Notes: generated by a model not told the origin, from the letters alone. Shown: positions 1-8,806, counted from the first letter of the stretch. The stretch: DNA of 64,000 nt from Saprospiraceae bacterium (GCA_020627535.1 JAHDGU010000010.1:62001-126000), one strand, 5' to 3'. Made by a program: numbers and translations.

Positions 1-3000
1 ATGATCCGCAGCGCACACCTCCGAGTATCACGACAGGCATATCTGCGGAGGATCTCATCAAAGAGAACTTCATCAATGCAGCTTGCTTCGAGGTGGATAA
101 TGTCATCTTCAATGGTGATGCCAATCGTGGCATCGGACAGTTTAGCAATGCCCTAGACGTCTTTGACTTTGAAGAAGGAATCATCATGGCCTGCTGCAAT
201 GTGACGGAGATTCCAGGTATGAACTTCGGGACCAATGATACCGGCGGCGACGACAATATCGGTGGAGGTAGTGACCCTGATCTTGTCGCTCTCGCTGGAG
301 CAGGCATCAATGATGCGCAGGTCATCACTTTCACCTTTACACCTACCGTAGAGCAGATCAGCTTCAACTATGTCTTCGGCTCAGAGGAGTATTGTGATTA
401 TGTCAATTCACCGTTCAATGATGCCTTCGGTTTCTTCCTGAGTGGTCCTGGGATCGCAGGGCCTTTTCAAAATGGTGCGGAGAATATTGCTTTACTCCCT
501 GGGACAGGCACACCGGTGACCATCAACAATGTCAACTACGGACTCAATGATGAGTTTTATGTGACCAATGTCCCTCCAGGCCAGGCACAAGGAGCAGGTG
601 GCTGTCCAGCGGGAGAGGTTGATGCCCCAGCTACCAATCCCGACGATATCGTCCTTGACGGATACACGGTAACCCTCACCGCTGTGGCTAATGTCATTCC
701 ATGCGAGGAATACACGATCAAGTTGGCCATCGGAGATGCAGGAGACGATGTCTTTGGCTCAGCGGTCTTCCTAGAGGCCAATAGCTTTTTCTTTGGAGAT
801 GGTGTGGACTTTGAGGTCAGCTTTGAGTCAGCGACGGGGATGAGCCTCTTTGAAGATTGCAATGACGATCAGGTCTGTATCACCTTCACACGAGATGGTG
901 ACGAGCAGCTCAAGCCCATCGAGATTCCTATCAATGTCGATCCTGCTTCCACGGCTACAGAGGGCGAGGACTTTGAGATCCTGCCAGATACACTCGAGTT
1001 TCCTGGCGGGCTGACAGAGTTTACCTTCTGCTTTGAGGCATTCCCTGATGACATCGAAGAAGGGCAAGAAATCGCCATACTCCTCATAGAAAATGTCTGC
1101 GACTGTGATGATCCGATGATCGAGATCCCGATTGAAGAGGTACCGCCATTGGACGCATCGATCACCGGAGCAGATCGAGTATGCCCTGGAGAAGAATTTG
1201 AACTGACGACGACCATCATCGATGGCGTGCCAGGATATACGTACACCTGGAGTACGGGAGACGACACAGAGAACATTACAGATGCCATAGATGAGGATAC
1301 CGAGTACTTTGTGACCATCACTGATACTTGTGGACAGCAGACAGTACTCGACACGATCGTAGAGGTCGTCACGCTGCCCGCTGCCGATCTGACGGGCGAG
1401 GGATATCTCTGCGAAGGTCAAGAAGACTGTCTCGAGCTCAGTGTAGAGCTCACCGGAGACAATCCGTGGCTCTTGGTCTACAGCGTAGATGGCGTCAATG
1501 TGACCGTCCCAGATATCGTAGAATCACCGTACATCATTGAGGTCTGCGAGGCAGGCACTTACGCTCTAGAGTCGGTGAGTGTGGTAGGATGTTTTGGTGA
1601 GGTCTCGGGTGAAGTAGAGATTCCGATCTTTCGTGTAGACTTCTCTGCTGATATTGAGAATGTACTCTGCTTTGGCGATAGCACTGGTAGCATCGATATC
1701 ACTGTCACTGATGGTCTCGGACCTTTTGTCTATGAGTGGGCGCCCATAGACTCAGACCAGGAAGACCTGATGGACATTCCTGCAGGTGGGTATTCTCTCA
1801 CTGTCACGGATGATCGAGGCTGTATGGATGAAGAAGTCTTCGAAATCTCACAGGCAGATCCACTCATCTTCGAGTTGGAAGATTTTTCACCGGTCACTTG
1901 TGATGGACCATTCACGGGCGCATTTGATATCACGATCCTCAATGGTGTCGGCGAGATACAATACGATTGGGAAGATCCGATAGACGACGTCGAAGACCCA
2001 CAAAATGTCCCAGCAGGATTTTGGGATGTGACCATCACAGATGGCAATGGCTGTATGATCATCATCGAAGATCTTGAGATGCCTGTCGATGACAGGATAC
2101 CAAGCGCTGAGGCCGGTGACAGCATGACCATCACCTGTGAAGATCCTCAGGTCAACCTTGATGGCGAAGCCAATACACCACTCTCCGGTAATCCTCAGAT
2201 CAATTGGTCCACAGAGACTGGCAACATCGTCTCTGGGCAAAACACAGAGATGCCGCTCGTCGACGCACCGGGTATCTACTATATCGAAGTCACCAATCCA
2301 GATGGTAGTTGCCCTACGATCGACTCAGTATCCGTAGGTCTCGACACCATCTCACCGACGATAGATGCCGGTCCGGATACATTGATCAATTGCTTCAATC
2401 CGATCATACAGCTCGGCACAGACAATCCTGAAGGTCATGATCTGGTCTGGTCCACGCCAAATGGGAATATCCTCAGTGGTGCATTGACTGATAGTCCAAG
2501 CGTCGATCAAGCCGGTCTCTATTATCTGACAGCCATCGACACCAGCAATGGTTGTAGTAGTCTTGATAGCGTGATGGTTGCTGTGGATACCGTAGCACCA
2601 GATGTGCAGATTGCTCTACCAGACACCATCGACTGTGGTAGACTGATCATCACACTTAACGTTAGAGGAGCTAGCTCAGACGACTTTGATTATCTCTGGG
2701 AGAGCACAGATGGCAGTATCCTCAGTGATCCGACACTCGACAGTATATTGATAGACAGCTCAGGCAACTACAGCCTACAGATCACCAATCTGCTCAATGG
2801 ATGTACTAGCACTGATGAGGTCGAGGTCTTTGACAACCTTGTGACTTATGACATCACTGCAGAAGAGATACTGGATATCACCTGTGACAGGCCCTCAGTC
2901 ATCATAGATGCATCCGGTTCACAGATGGAGACCCATCTCATCCCAAGCTGGACAGGGCCAGCTGGTAGCATCCTAGATGGAGAAGACAGCTATATTGTCA

Positions 3001-6000
3001 CAGTCGGCGCGGCGGGTGTCTACACCCTACTCTTGCGAGACACGATCAGCATGTGTCAGACACAAAGAGAGTTTATCGTATCATCGGACCTGGAAGAGCC
3101 CGGAGCAGAAGCCAGCTTCATCGATACACTAAGTTGTTCGCAGCAGATGACACAGGTCATCGCCAGCTCCGACAGTACAGGAAATGACATACTCTATCTA
3201 TGGACTACGACACAAGGTGAGATCCTAGAAGGCGATAGCTCTCAGATCGCAACGATCGGTGCGCCAGGCAGCTATACTCTGACAGTGCTCGACATCATCA
3301 CAGGCTGCAGCAGCGTGGTCGAGCTGATTGTACCCGTGGATACAACAGCACCGCAAATCACCATCATCGATGAGCAGCCTACCATCAGTTGCAAGACGAC
3401 GGAGCTCTCTCTTGAGCTCTCCATATCTGGTGATGATAGAGATCTCATCTATGAGTGGAACGCGACCGCTGGAGGCAACATCGTCTCTGGAGATATGACG
3501 AGTATGCCCAATATCGATGCTCCAGGCATATATACTGTCGTGGTCACAGATACCGCGCTGGGATGCAGCTCTTCTGATATGATCGAAGTACTTGGAGACT
3601 TTGACGAACCGGTGATCTCATTGCAAGATACTGGCAGGCTCAACTGTATCGTCTCTATGACAGACATCATCCTCATTGTCGATGATCCTGATGACAACTT
3701 AAGCTACGACTGGACGAGCCCTGATGGTGAGATCATCGGAAGTACAGAAGAAATCGACATATCTACTGATAGCACTGGACTCTACATCGTCACCGTGACG
3801 GATACAAGCAATGGTTGCACGACGATGGACAGTGTCATAGTCGTCAGAGATCAGACGAGACCCGATATCGCTCTAGCAGAAGTAGATGTTCTCAGTTGTG
3901 ACGTCGGTCAGGTCGTCCTCGATGGATCTGGTAGCACCGGCCGAGAATTGACCTATGACTGGCGCGTGCTAGGCGGCGCGGGACTGCCCGATGGCGATCA
4001 AGCCAGCACGCAGGTGGATGAGCCCGGCACCTACGAGTTGATTGTCACCGATGGCTTGAGTGGATGCACGAGCAGGGCACAGATTCAAGTGGAAATTGAT
4101 ACCATATCACCGATAGCAGTAGCTCTAGCTGGTGATACGCTCAACTGTGCCATCTCGAGCATCATGCTCAGTGGTGATGGATCGAGCACCGGAGATCAAT
4201 ATATCTATGAGTGGAGTGGTCCAGCTGGGTCGATCGTATCTGGGCAAGGTACGCTCAGCCCAGAGGTCAATGATGTCGGCACTTACACCCTCACTGTCAC
4301 AGATACGAGCAATGGATGCTCCACAGAGGCGATGACCTTTGTCGCGGCAGATCAAAATACTCCTGCGGTCCTTTTTGCGGAAGCACCGACCATCAACTGC
4401 CAAGCAAGTACTGTCACGATCGATGCAGAATCCTCTAGTCAAGGCAATGACTTTGATTTTGTCTGGAGCTATGAAGGCAACGACATTGCTGGAGAGACCG
4501 GCGCCTCACTCTTGGTGGACGAGCCAGGAACCTATATCCTCACCATCACCAATAGCAGTAACCTCTGCGTAGATATTGACTCTGTCGTCGTGGGCATAGA
4601 TACTGTGCAGCCAATGATCAACCTCGCTGATGTCGACACCATCAAGTGCAGTCGATCAAGCATCATCCTAGATGCTAGTGGCTCAAGTCAAGGGGACAAT
4701 TTTGTCTATGTCTGGACACTAGCTGATGGCACTGATCTAGAGGGTACAGACCAGATCATGGCTGATCAAGGAGGGCAATACAGTCTGACCATCAGAGATC
4801 AAGACAATCTATGCAGCAATACCATCCTCATCGATGTGCCAGAAGACCTGAGCGACCCGCTAGCCTCTATCGCCGAACCCCTGATACTTGACTGCAACAA
4901 TCCTGTCATCACTCTTGAAGGATCGCATGGCAGTATGGAAGCTGATGTCACTTATGTCTGGCGACAAGACGGGACCATCGTCTATGAGGGACAAGCGGCA
5001 GATCTTGAAGTCACCAGTCCGGGGAGCTATAGCCTCACTGTGATCGATCTGAGCAGCGACTGCGAGAGCGTGAGTACCGTCGATGTCCTAGAAGATAAGT
5101 CAGAGCCCGTGGCGCGCATAGCGGAAGCAGATGTTCTTACCTGTGACCAAGAGATCATCACGCTGGATGCAAGTGGAAGTAGCACTGGGGATCGATATAC
5201 AGTCAGCTGGGAGACGGAAAACGGCCTCATCGTCAATGACACTGACCCACTAGCTGTGACGGTAGCTGAATCAGGTATCTACAGTCTCACCATATTGGAC
5301 GAGATCAACGGCTGCAGCGCTGTCGCGCAAATGGAGGTCAACGAGAATCGGACAGATCCCAGTGCGGACATCCAGGCAGTGCAGATTGCTTGTGAAGCGT
5401 CCACAGGAGGCATCGCCGTGAGTAATGTTGTCGGTGTCGAGCCGATCAGCATATCGATAGACGGTGGTGCGACATTTAGCAGAGACTTGTCTCTCAGTGG
5501 ACTCGCACCTGGTGACTACAACGTAGTCCTCATGGATGGTACTGGATGTGAAATCCAGCAAGCCGTGAGCATCGCAGAGCCTATCGTATTGACGGCAGCG
5601 ATACTCGAAGATCAGGCACGGATCAAACTCGGTGAGGACCATCAGATAGATCTAGAGATCGATATCCCACAAGATCAGATTGCCTCCATCTCTTGGAGTC
5701 CAGAAGAAAGTCTGTCTTGCACCGACTGCGAAGATCCAATTGCTACTCCGACGAGTACCACCACGTATACTGTAGAGATCACGGCGATCAATGGCTGTAG
5801 CATCACTCTGCGCATGATCGTCATCGTTGACGAAAGCCCGGATATCTACATCCCGAATATCTTCTCGCCCAATGAAGACGGGATCAATGATCGCTTCACT
5901 GTCTATGCCAATGAAGAGCAGGTCCTCAGAATCACCAGGATCAGTGTGTATGACCGTTGGGGTGGACTGGTCTACAGGGCCACAGATATTCCACCCAATG

Positions 6001-6134
6001 ACGAGAGCACAGGATGGGACGGCACCTTCAAGGCAGAGGATCTCAACCCGGCCGTCTTTACCTATGTGGTATATGTGCTTCTCAGTAATGGTCTTGAGAT
6101 CCAACGGACGGGAGATATTACATTGACGCGATAG
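1..6134 (+). CDS. Giant T9SS-exported adhesin, 5' end outside window
   Basis: The reading frame is open to the left edge (codons from base 3), and residues before the first possible GTG at 93 (SAEDLIKENFINAACFEV) look like the start of a choice-of-anchor L domain, so the true start is upstream. Visible order: choice-of-anchor L domain (about residues 1-260), a Calx-beta-like segment, one PKD-like domain with CPGEEF, two SprB-like repeats (CFGDSTGSIDITV), 13 Ig/PKD-like repeats, one more SprB-like repeat, and a gliding-motility-associated C-terminal domain (FSPNEDGINDRF, VYDRWGGLVY). In known Bacteroidota proteins this last domain is the type B signal for T9SS export and surface attachment. 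The role is inferred to be adhesion or gliding; the ligand is unknown. Cysteine pairs in each repeat suggest disulfides outside the cell. Confidence 0.9.
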   Translation, partial: DPQRTPPSITTGISAEDLIKENFINAACFEVDNVIFNGDANRGIGQFSNALDVFDFEEGIIMACCNVTEIPGMNFGTNDTGGDDNIGGGSDPDLVALAGAGINDAQVITFTFTPTVEQISFNYVFGSEEYCDYVNSPFNDAFGFFLSGPGIAGPFQNGAENIALLPGTGTPVTINNVNYGLNDEFYVTNVPPGQAQGAGGCPAGEVDAPATNPDDIVLDGYTVTLTAVANVIPCEEYTIKLAIGDAGDDVFGSAVFLEANSFFFGDGVDFEVSFESATGMSLFEDCNDDQVCITFTRDGDEQLKPIEIPINVDPASTATEGEDFEILPDTLEFPGGLTEFTFCFEAFPDDIEEGQEIAILLIENVCDCDDPMIEIPIEEVPPLDASITGADRVCPGEEFELTTTIIDGVPGYTYTWSTGDDTENITDAIDEDTEYFVTITDTCGQQTVLDTIVEVVTLPAADLTGEGYLCEGQEDCLELSVELTGDNPWLLVYSVDGVNVTVPDIVESPYIIEVCEAGTYALESVSVVGCFGEVSGEVEIPIFRVDFSADIENVLCFGDSTGSIDITVTDGLGPFVYEWAPIDSDQEDLMDIPAGGYSLTVTDDRGCMDEEVFEISQADPLIFELEDFSPVTCDGPFTGAFDITILNGVGEIQYDWEDPIDDVEDPQNVPAGFWDVTITDGNGCMIIIEDLEMPVDDRIPSAEAGDSMTITCEDPQVNLDGEANTPLSGNPQINWSTETGNIVSGQNTEMPLVDAPGIYYIEVTNPDGSCPTIDSVSVGLDTISPTIDAGPDTLINCFNPIIQLGTDNPEGHDLVWSTPNGNILSGALTDSPSVDQAGLYYLTAIDTSNGCSSLDSVMVAVDTVAPDVQIALPDTIDCGRLIITLNVRGASSDDFDYLWESTDGSILSDPTLDSILIDSSGNYSLQITNLLNGCTSTDEVEVFDNLVTYDITAEEILDITCDRPSVIIDASGSQMETHLIPSWTGPAGSILDGEDSYIVTVGAAGVYTLLLRDTISMCQTQREFIVSSDLEEPGAEASFIDTLSCSQQMTQVIASSDSTGNDILYLWTTTQGEILEGDSSQIATIGAPGSYTLTVLDIITGCSSVVELIVPVDTTAPQITIIDEQPTISCKTTELSLELSISGDDRDLIYEWNATAGGNIVSGDMTSMPNIDAPGIYTVVVTDTALGCSSSDMIEVLGDFDEPVISLQDTGRLNCIVSMTDIILIVDDPDDNLSYDWTSPDGEIIGSTEEIDISTDSTGLYIVTVTDTSNGCTTMDSVIVVRDQTRPDIALAEVDVLSCDVGQVVLDGSGSTGRELTYDWRVLGGAGLPDGDQASTQVDEPGTYELIVTDGLSGCTSRAQIQVEIDTISPIAVALAGDTLNCAISSIMLSGDGSSTGDQYIYEWSGPAGSIVSGQGTLSPEVNDVGTYTLTVTDTSNGCSTEAMTFVAADQNTPAVLFAEAPTINCQASTVTIDAESSSQGNDFDFVWSYEGNDIAGETGASLLVDEPGTYILTITNSSNLCVDIDSVVVGIDTVQPMINLADVDTIKCSRSSIILDASGSSQGDNFVYVWTLADGTDLEGTDQIMADQGGQYSLTIRDQDNLCSNTILIDVPEDLSDPLASIAEPLILDCNNPVITLEGSHGSMEADVTYVWRQDGTIVYEGQAADLEVTSPGSYSLTVIDLSSDCESVSTVDVLEDKSEPVARIAEADVLTCDQEIITLDASGSSTGDRYTVSWETENGLIVNDTDPLAVTVAESGIYSLTILDEINGCSAVAQMEVNENRTDPSADIQAVQIACEASTGGIAVSNVVGVEPISISIDGGATFSRDLSLSGLAPGDYNVVLMDGTGCEIQQAVSIAEPIVLTAAILEDQARIKLGEDHQIDLEIDIPQDQIASISWSPEESLSCTDCEDPIATPTSTTTYTVEITAINGCSITLRMIVIVDESPDIYIPNIFSPNEDGINDRFTVYANEEQVLRITRISVYDRWGGLVYRATDIPPNDESTGWDGTFKAEDLNPAVFTYVVYVLLSNGLEIQRTGDITLTR
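2088..5341 (+). repeat. 13 tandem Ig/PKD-like protein repeats, ~82-84 aa each
   Basis: Units begin at about 2088, 2343, 2583, 2830, 3087, 3337, 3601, 3848, 4097, 4350, 4598, 4845 and 5093, a period of 240-264 bp. Each starts with an acidic-x-x-x-P linker (DTISP, DTVAP, DQTRP), has an early Cys (LNC, LSC, ITC), a central YxW strand, a GxYxLTVTD strand and a late Cys (NGC). The DNA copies have diverged strongly while the protein pattern stays constant, so this is an old expansion and not a recent duplication. Confidence 0.85.
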
Positions 6135-6155
6135 CTCAGGAGGTTGCTACTTTTG
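6123..6155 (+). promoter_or_regulatory. Possible Bacteroidota promoter for the 6160 lipoprotein gene
   Basis: TTG at 6123-6125 and TACTTTTG at 6148-6155 fit the Bacteroidota pattern TTG-(17-23)-TAnnTTTG with a 22-base spacer. The box ends only 4 bases before the ATG at 6160, so transcription from it would give an almost leaderless mRNA. It overlaps the end of the adhesin gene. A chance match is possible. Confidence 0.3.
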
Positions 6156-6159
6156 TGAC

Positions 6160-6789
6160 ATGAAGCATCTAGTCCTTGTTGTACTTACTACCCTAGTCTT
6201 GATGGCCTGTGACAAATCCGGCACACAGTCTCTTGATGGCTCTGCTACCAGCTCCAGCCAAAAAATCTCTAATGGCAAGCTCAGCGCAGATTCATGGACG
6301 CTGTACAACAATGGATTTAATGTATACGAGATCGGGGGAGGATTTGACAAGACACAGATTGCCGGTGGCCTCGGTGTACATTCCTTCAACGTCTCCAAGA
6401 AAGACAGCCTCGGCAATGCTTCCAAGACACAGGCGCATGTCCTGGTAGATCAAGACAAAAACAATCTGGCATCGATCTCTATGGATCCCTACAATCTGCA
6501 GATAGAAGTCATCTCCATCAAGTCTCCAGAGTACAAGACCGCAGAGGGCATCGGCGTAAGTAATACACTCTCTGACTTCATCCAAGAATATCCTGATTAC
6601 AAAATCTATTTTGAGCGAAGCAATACGATGATCTACGTGAGCTCACCACTCTATCCAGATGTGCGCTTTGCCCTCGACCAACAGGCCTATACCGGTGGCG
6701 CGGACAAGCTCGGCACCAGTGAAAAAGCCAAGCTCGACTACACAGATTTTCTAGCGATTACAGAGATTACGGAGATTTATTATCAGTAG
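6160..6789 (+). CDS. Lipoprotein of unknown function (209 aa)
   Basis: The N-terminus MKHLVLVVLTTLVLMACDKS is a type II signal peptide with lipobox LMAC, so the mature protein should be lipid-anchored on Cys17. The rest is a soluble domain of beta-rich appearance. The segment GIGVSNTLSDFIQEYPDYKI followed by SSPLYPDVRFALD vaguely recalls DUF1131-type lipoproteins, but I cannot assign a family. It lies 25 bp after the adhesin stop and 1 bp before the next small lipoprotein gene. A possible promoter sits directly upstream. Confidence 0.8.
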   Translation: MKHLVLVVLTTLVLMACDKSGTQSLDGSATSSSQKISNGKLSADSWTLYNNGFNVYEIGGGFDKTQIAGGLGVHSFNVSKKDSLGNASKTQAHVLVDQDKNNLASISMDPYNLQIEVISIKSPEYKTAEGIGVSNTLSDFIQEYPDYKIYFERSNTMIYVSSPLYPDVRFALDQQAYTGGADKLGTSEKAKLDYTDFLAITEITEIYYQ

Positions 6790-6790
6790 G

Positions 6791-7210
6791 GTGTGGGGCA
6801 GCAAGTTCTTTGGTATAATAATCGGCGTGACAATTTTGTCTGGCTGTAGTTCTCAGGTCGTCATTGGAGAAAAGGTCAATTCCTTTAGCCATTTTACTGA
6901 CTCGAATACATTACTGATGGTATCACCATCTCAACTTGTTGATGGCTATCAATTCACTGAGAATGATGTTGTATTCACATTAGGTGTAGAGAATGATCAG
7001 GTTGTTTATCAATCGACAAGAGATATGAATTTTGTCACAGACGAATTGAAGTGTGGTGATCATTTACCTGAATACTATCTAGACAGAGTCGTTCGGGAAG
7101 ACGGATGGGGGTGTTATGTTCTACTTGATTCTGGATGGAATGCCGCATTTTACTGTGGGAATGGGCAGAAAGGAAGCGGAAAGGTTGAATGGTTTTTTAA
7201 GAGAGTGTAA
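6791..7210 (+). CDS. Small lipoprotein-like protein (139 aa), GTG start
   Basis: The only start compatible with the signal sequence is GTG at 6791, one base after the previous stop. MWGSKFFGIIIGVTILSGC gives a hydrophobic segment and lipobox LSGC. The mature part is acidic and ends in an aromatic Gly-rich tail (GWGCYVLLDSGW, WFFKRV). No family recognised. Base composition is visibly more AT-rich than in the adhesin gene. Its position directly before repeat copy 1 matches that of the 7512 gene before repeat copy 2, so it may be an immunity-type protein of a cassette (inference only). Confidence 0.6.
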   Translation: MWGSKFFGIIIGVTILSGCSSQVVIGEKVNSFSHFTDSNTLLMVSPSQLVDGYQFTENDVVFTLGVENDQVVYQSTRDMNFVTDELKCGDHLPEYYLDRVVREDGWGCYVLLDSGWNAAFYCGNGQKGSGKVEWFFKRV

Positions 7211-7256
7211 TTCTTGCAGATTAGCTGGTTATATCTCCACGCAAGGCTGCTATCAT

Positions 7257-7441
7257 CTGATTGTCCCAGAAGTGCCTCCTCGATCCAATACGCTCATTCA
7301 CTAATGGTTAGAATATCCATGCAGGTACCGCAGTAGAGACAGAATTCTTGAAGTGGAGCTGAAATGATAGCCGCTAGATATGCACGACGGGTAGAATTGA
7401 GCATAGTCCTTCGAGGAGACACTCCTCGAAGAATCGAAAAA
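7257..7441 (+). repeat. Cassette repeat copy 1
   Basis: Imperfect direct repeat of 7768-7955. Shared blocks include CCAATRCGCTCATTCACT near the start, GTGGAGCTGAAATGATAGC in the middle, and TTGAGCATAGTCCTTCGAG with AGAATCGAAAAA at the end. In one frame both copies read toward LEVELK and stop (TGA at 7362-7367 region); an overlapping ATG at 7364 opens the frame that continues into tail A. It contains a perfect 10-bp inverted repeat with 3-base loop at 7409-7431. Confidence 0.75.
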
Positions 7442-7519
7442 TACATTACAGCATTGAGGACTGGAGTAAAAGTGAGAACTAGGATCCCTAGAACAAATAA
7501 TTCGGCAGTATATGACTAA
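7352..7519 (+). pseudogene. Orphan C-terminal protein tail A (toxin-like remnant)
   Basis: Open frame of 55 codons ending in TAA at 7517-7519; an ATG occurs at 7364. The first part (ARRVELSIVLRGDTPRRIEK) is shared with tail B; the rest (YITALRTGVKVRTRIPRTN) is unique. The stop overlaps the ATG of the next gene at 7512. A conserved lead-in followed by a unique tail and an overlapping small gene is the usual arrangement of displaced polymorphic-toxin tips and their immunity genes. No toxin family is identified, and the tail is too short to be a complete protein. Confidence 0.45.
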
Positions 7520-7766
7520 AGTCGCCATCAAATATCAAGATTTACATCATTTTCTCAAGTATGTGGAGAGTGAACATTTTATGCCTAGTATTATTGTTCA
7601 CAATGATCTTGTCTACTTAAAGTTTAGTGATGATCAGGCGGAGTATATCTCAGAAAAAATCAAGTATGCACTAATTGAAGAAGGGTTTGACATGAACTAC
7701 AATCTAAATTCAAAAGGCGTTATTTTACAAAGGCTAGTAGATTCATTTGTTAAATCGGGTTGGTAG
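7512..7766 (+). CDS. Small protein, possible immunity protein (84 aa)
   Basis: Starts MTKVAIKYQDLHHFLKYVES; soluble, no signal peptide, mixed acidic/basic, one domain. No family recognised. Its ATG lies inside the last codons of tail A (8-base overlap including the TAA), which implies translational coupling, and its stop at 7764-7766 is followed after 1 base by repeat copy 2. The context suggests an immunity or antitoxin-like role; the sequence alone does not show it. AT-richer than the conserved genes around the patch. Confidence 0.6.
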   Translation: MTKVAIKYQDLHHFLKYVESEHFMPSIIVHNDLVYLKFSDDQAEYISEKIKYALIEEGFDMNYNLNSKGVILQRLVDSFVKSGW

Positions 7767-7767
7767 T

Positions 7768-7955
7768 CTGATTACCCGAGGAGTGACTCCTTGGCCCAAT
7801 GCGCTCATTCACTCAATAATTGAAAACCAAAGTAGACCTAAATGTGATCAAGACAGTACTCTTGAGGTGGAGCTGAAATGATAGCTGCTATGTGTGCATG
7901 ACGTATTGAGTTGAGCATAGTCCTTCGAGGAGATACTCTTCGAAGAATCGAAAAA
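7768..7955 (+). repeat. Cassette repeat copy 2
   Basis: Second copy of the 7257-7441 repeat, beginning directly after the stop of the 7512 gene. The inverted repeat recurs at 7923-7945; one C-to-T change leaves a G-T (G-U in RNA) pair. In the frame shared with tail A, the last 18 codons differ mainly at third positions (CGG/CGT, GAA/GAG, GAC/GAT) or conservatively (Val/Ile). This suggests that this frame was once translated. Confidence 0.75.
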
Positions 7956-8075
7956 AAACCGGAAGCAGCTAGAGGTGCTGGTCTTTATGGTAGAGGCACA
8001 TCAAATTATGACCCAAATGGAGCTTACGCTGATCTTACTCAAGAAAAATACATAAAGAAAAGAAATGAGAAATAG
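7902..8075 (+). pseudogene. Orphan C-terminal protein tail B (toxin-like remnant)
   Basis: Open frame after an in-frame TGA (7899-7901), ending in TAG at 8073-8075. It begins RIELSIVLRGDTLRRIEK as in tail A, then diverges to a Gly/Asn-rich end (GAGLYGRGTSNYDPNGAY, then ADLTQEKYIKKRNEK). The in-frame stop shows that the lead-in is broken. The end overlaps the start of the 8065 gene by 11 bases. Interpreted as a displaced toxin C-terminus; no catalytic family assigned. Confidence 0.45.
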
Positions 8076-8583
8076 CATCTTCATCCTGTTGGCAGTTTGT
8101 CAGTTTACGATTCATGCTCAAAACCTGGATGCATATCAAAACCTGGCTATCCGGTTAATGATCGCTAATGAATACGGACTTCATTCTACTACTGATTCAC
8201 CAATAGATGTAGACTATTTCCATACGATCCCCGAGCTTAAATTACTCGATTCAAAAAATTTCCGATCAAGTATAGAGTTTTACTCCATACCATTCCAACC
8301 TTACTTACGTCTAATAGATGGATCCCTACTCCATCCACCGCTCGTTACCTATGATACCCCACCGATGATAGTTGCAGTTGATAGGAACTCCAAGGTCATT
8401 TACAAAGTTTCGGGCTTCCAAAGTCTTGATTGGGAACAAATCATCACATACGGAACAAACTATGACTCTAGGAAGAAAAAAAATAAGCTAGATATCTATA
8501 TTGAAGAAATTCAAATCTCAATTTTATCTTGCTTCAACAAAAAACAAAAGTTGTGCTCTTGTTCCAAGATGCTGAAGAGCTAA
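8065..8583 (+). CDS. Exported protein of unknown function (172 aa)
   Basis: MRNSIFILLAVCQFTIHAQN is a typical Bacteroidota signal peptide with cleavage near HAQ. The mature part has no recognised family; it has a Pro/Tyr-rich middle (SIPFQPYLRLIDGSLLHPPL) and a Cys/Lys-rich end (CFNKKQKLCSCSK). Its start overlaps the end of tail B by 11 bases, as the 7512 gene does with tail A, so it may be the matching immunity protein acting outside the cytoplasm (inference). The abrupt Lys-rich end may be truncated. Confidence 0.55.
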   Translation: MRNSIFILLAVCQFTIHAQNLDAYQNLAIRLMIANEYGLHSTTDSPIDVDYFHTIPELKLLDSKNFRSSIEFYSIPFQPYLRLIDGSLLHPPLVTYDTPPMIVAVDRNSKVIYKVSGFQSLDWEQIITYGTNYDSRKKKNKLDIYIEEIQISILSCFNKKQKLCSCSKMLKS

Positions 8584-8806
8584 TTTCTAACTTGACCACA
8601 AAAGAGCAATAAAGCAGCTTGGTCAAATTGATACTAGATCGATCAACAGACTCTAATTATGAATTCTCTGCTAGTGACAAAATTCTCACACAAAAAAATA
8701 AAGACACTTTAGAGCGCCGGAGTTAAGAAATCTCCTACAATTCAAAAGAACAATCAGCTCCGACAAACAAAGCAGATGACTACAAACTGCAAGCTATTAT
8801 TGAAAA

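Noticed and set aside
7116-7304. Open frame of 62 codons spanning the end of the 6791 gene and the start of repeat copy 1
   Set aside because: Its first half overlaps the lipoprotein in another frame. Only the last part (LIVPEVPPRSNTLIH) is shared with repeat copy 2, and the two copies differ in where they stop, so it is not a stable gene.
7409-7431. Hairpin in the cassette repeat as a terminator
   Set aside because: No T run follows and the arms code for a shared peptide; it is better kept as part of the repeat.
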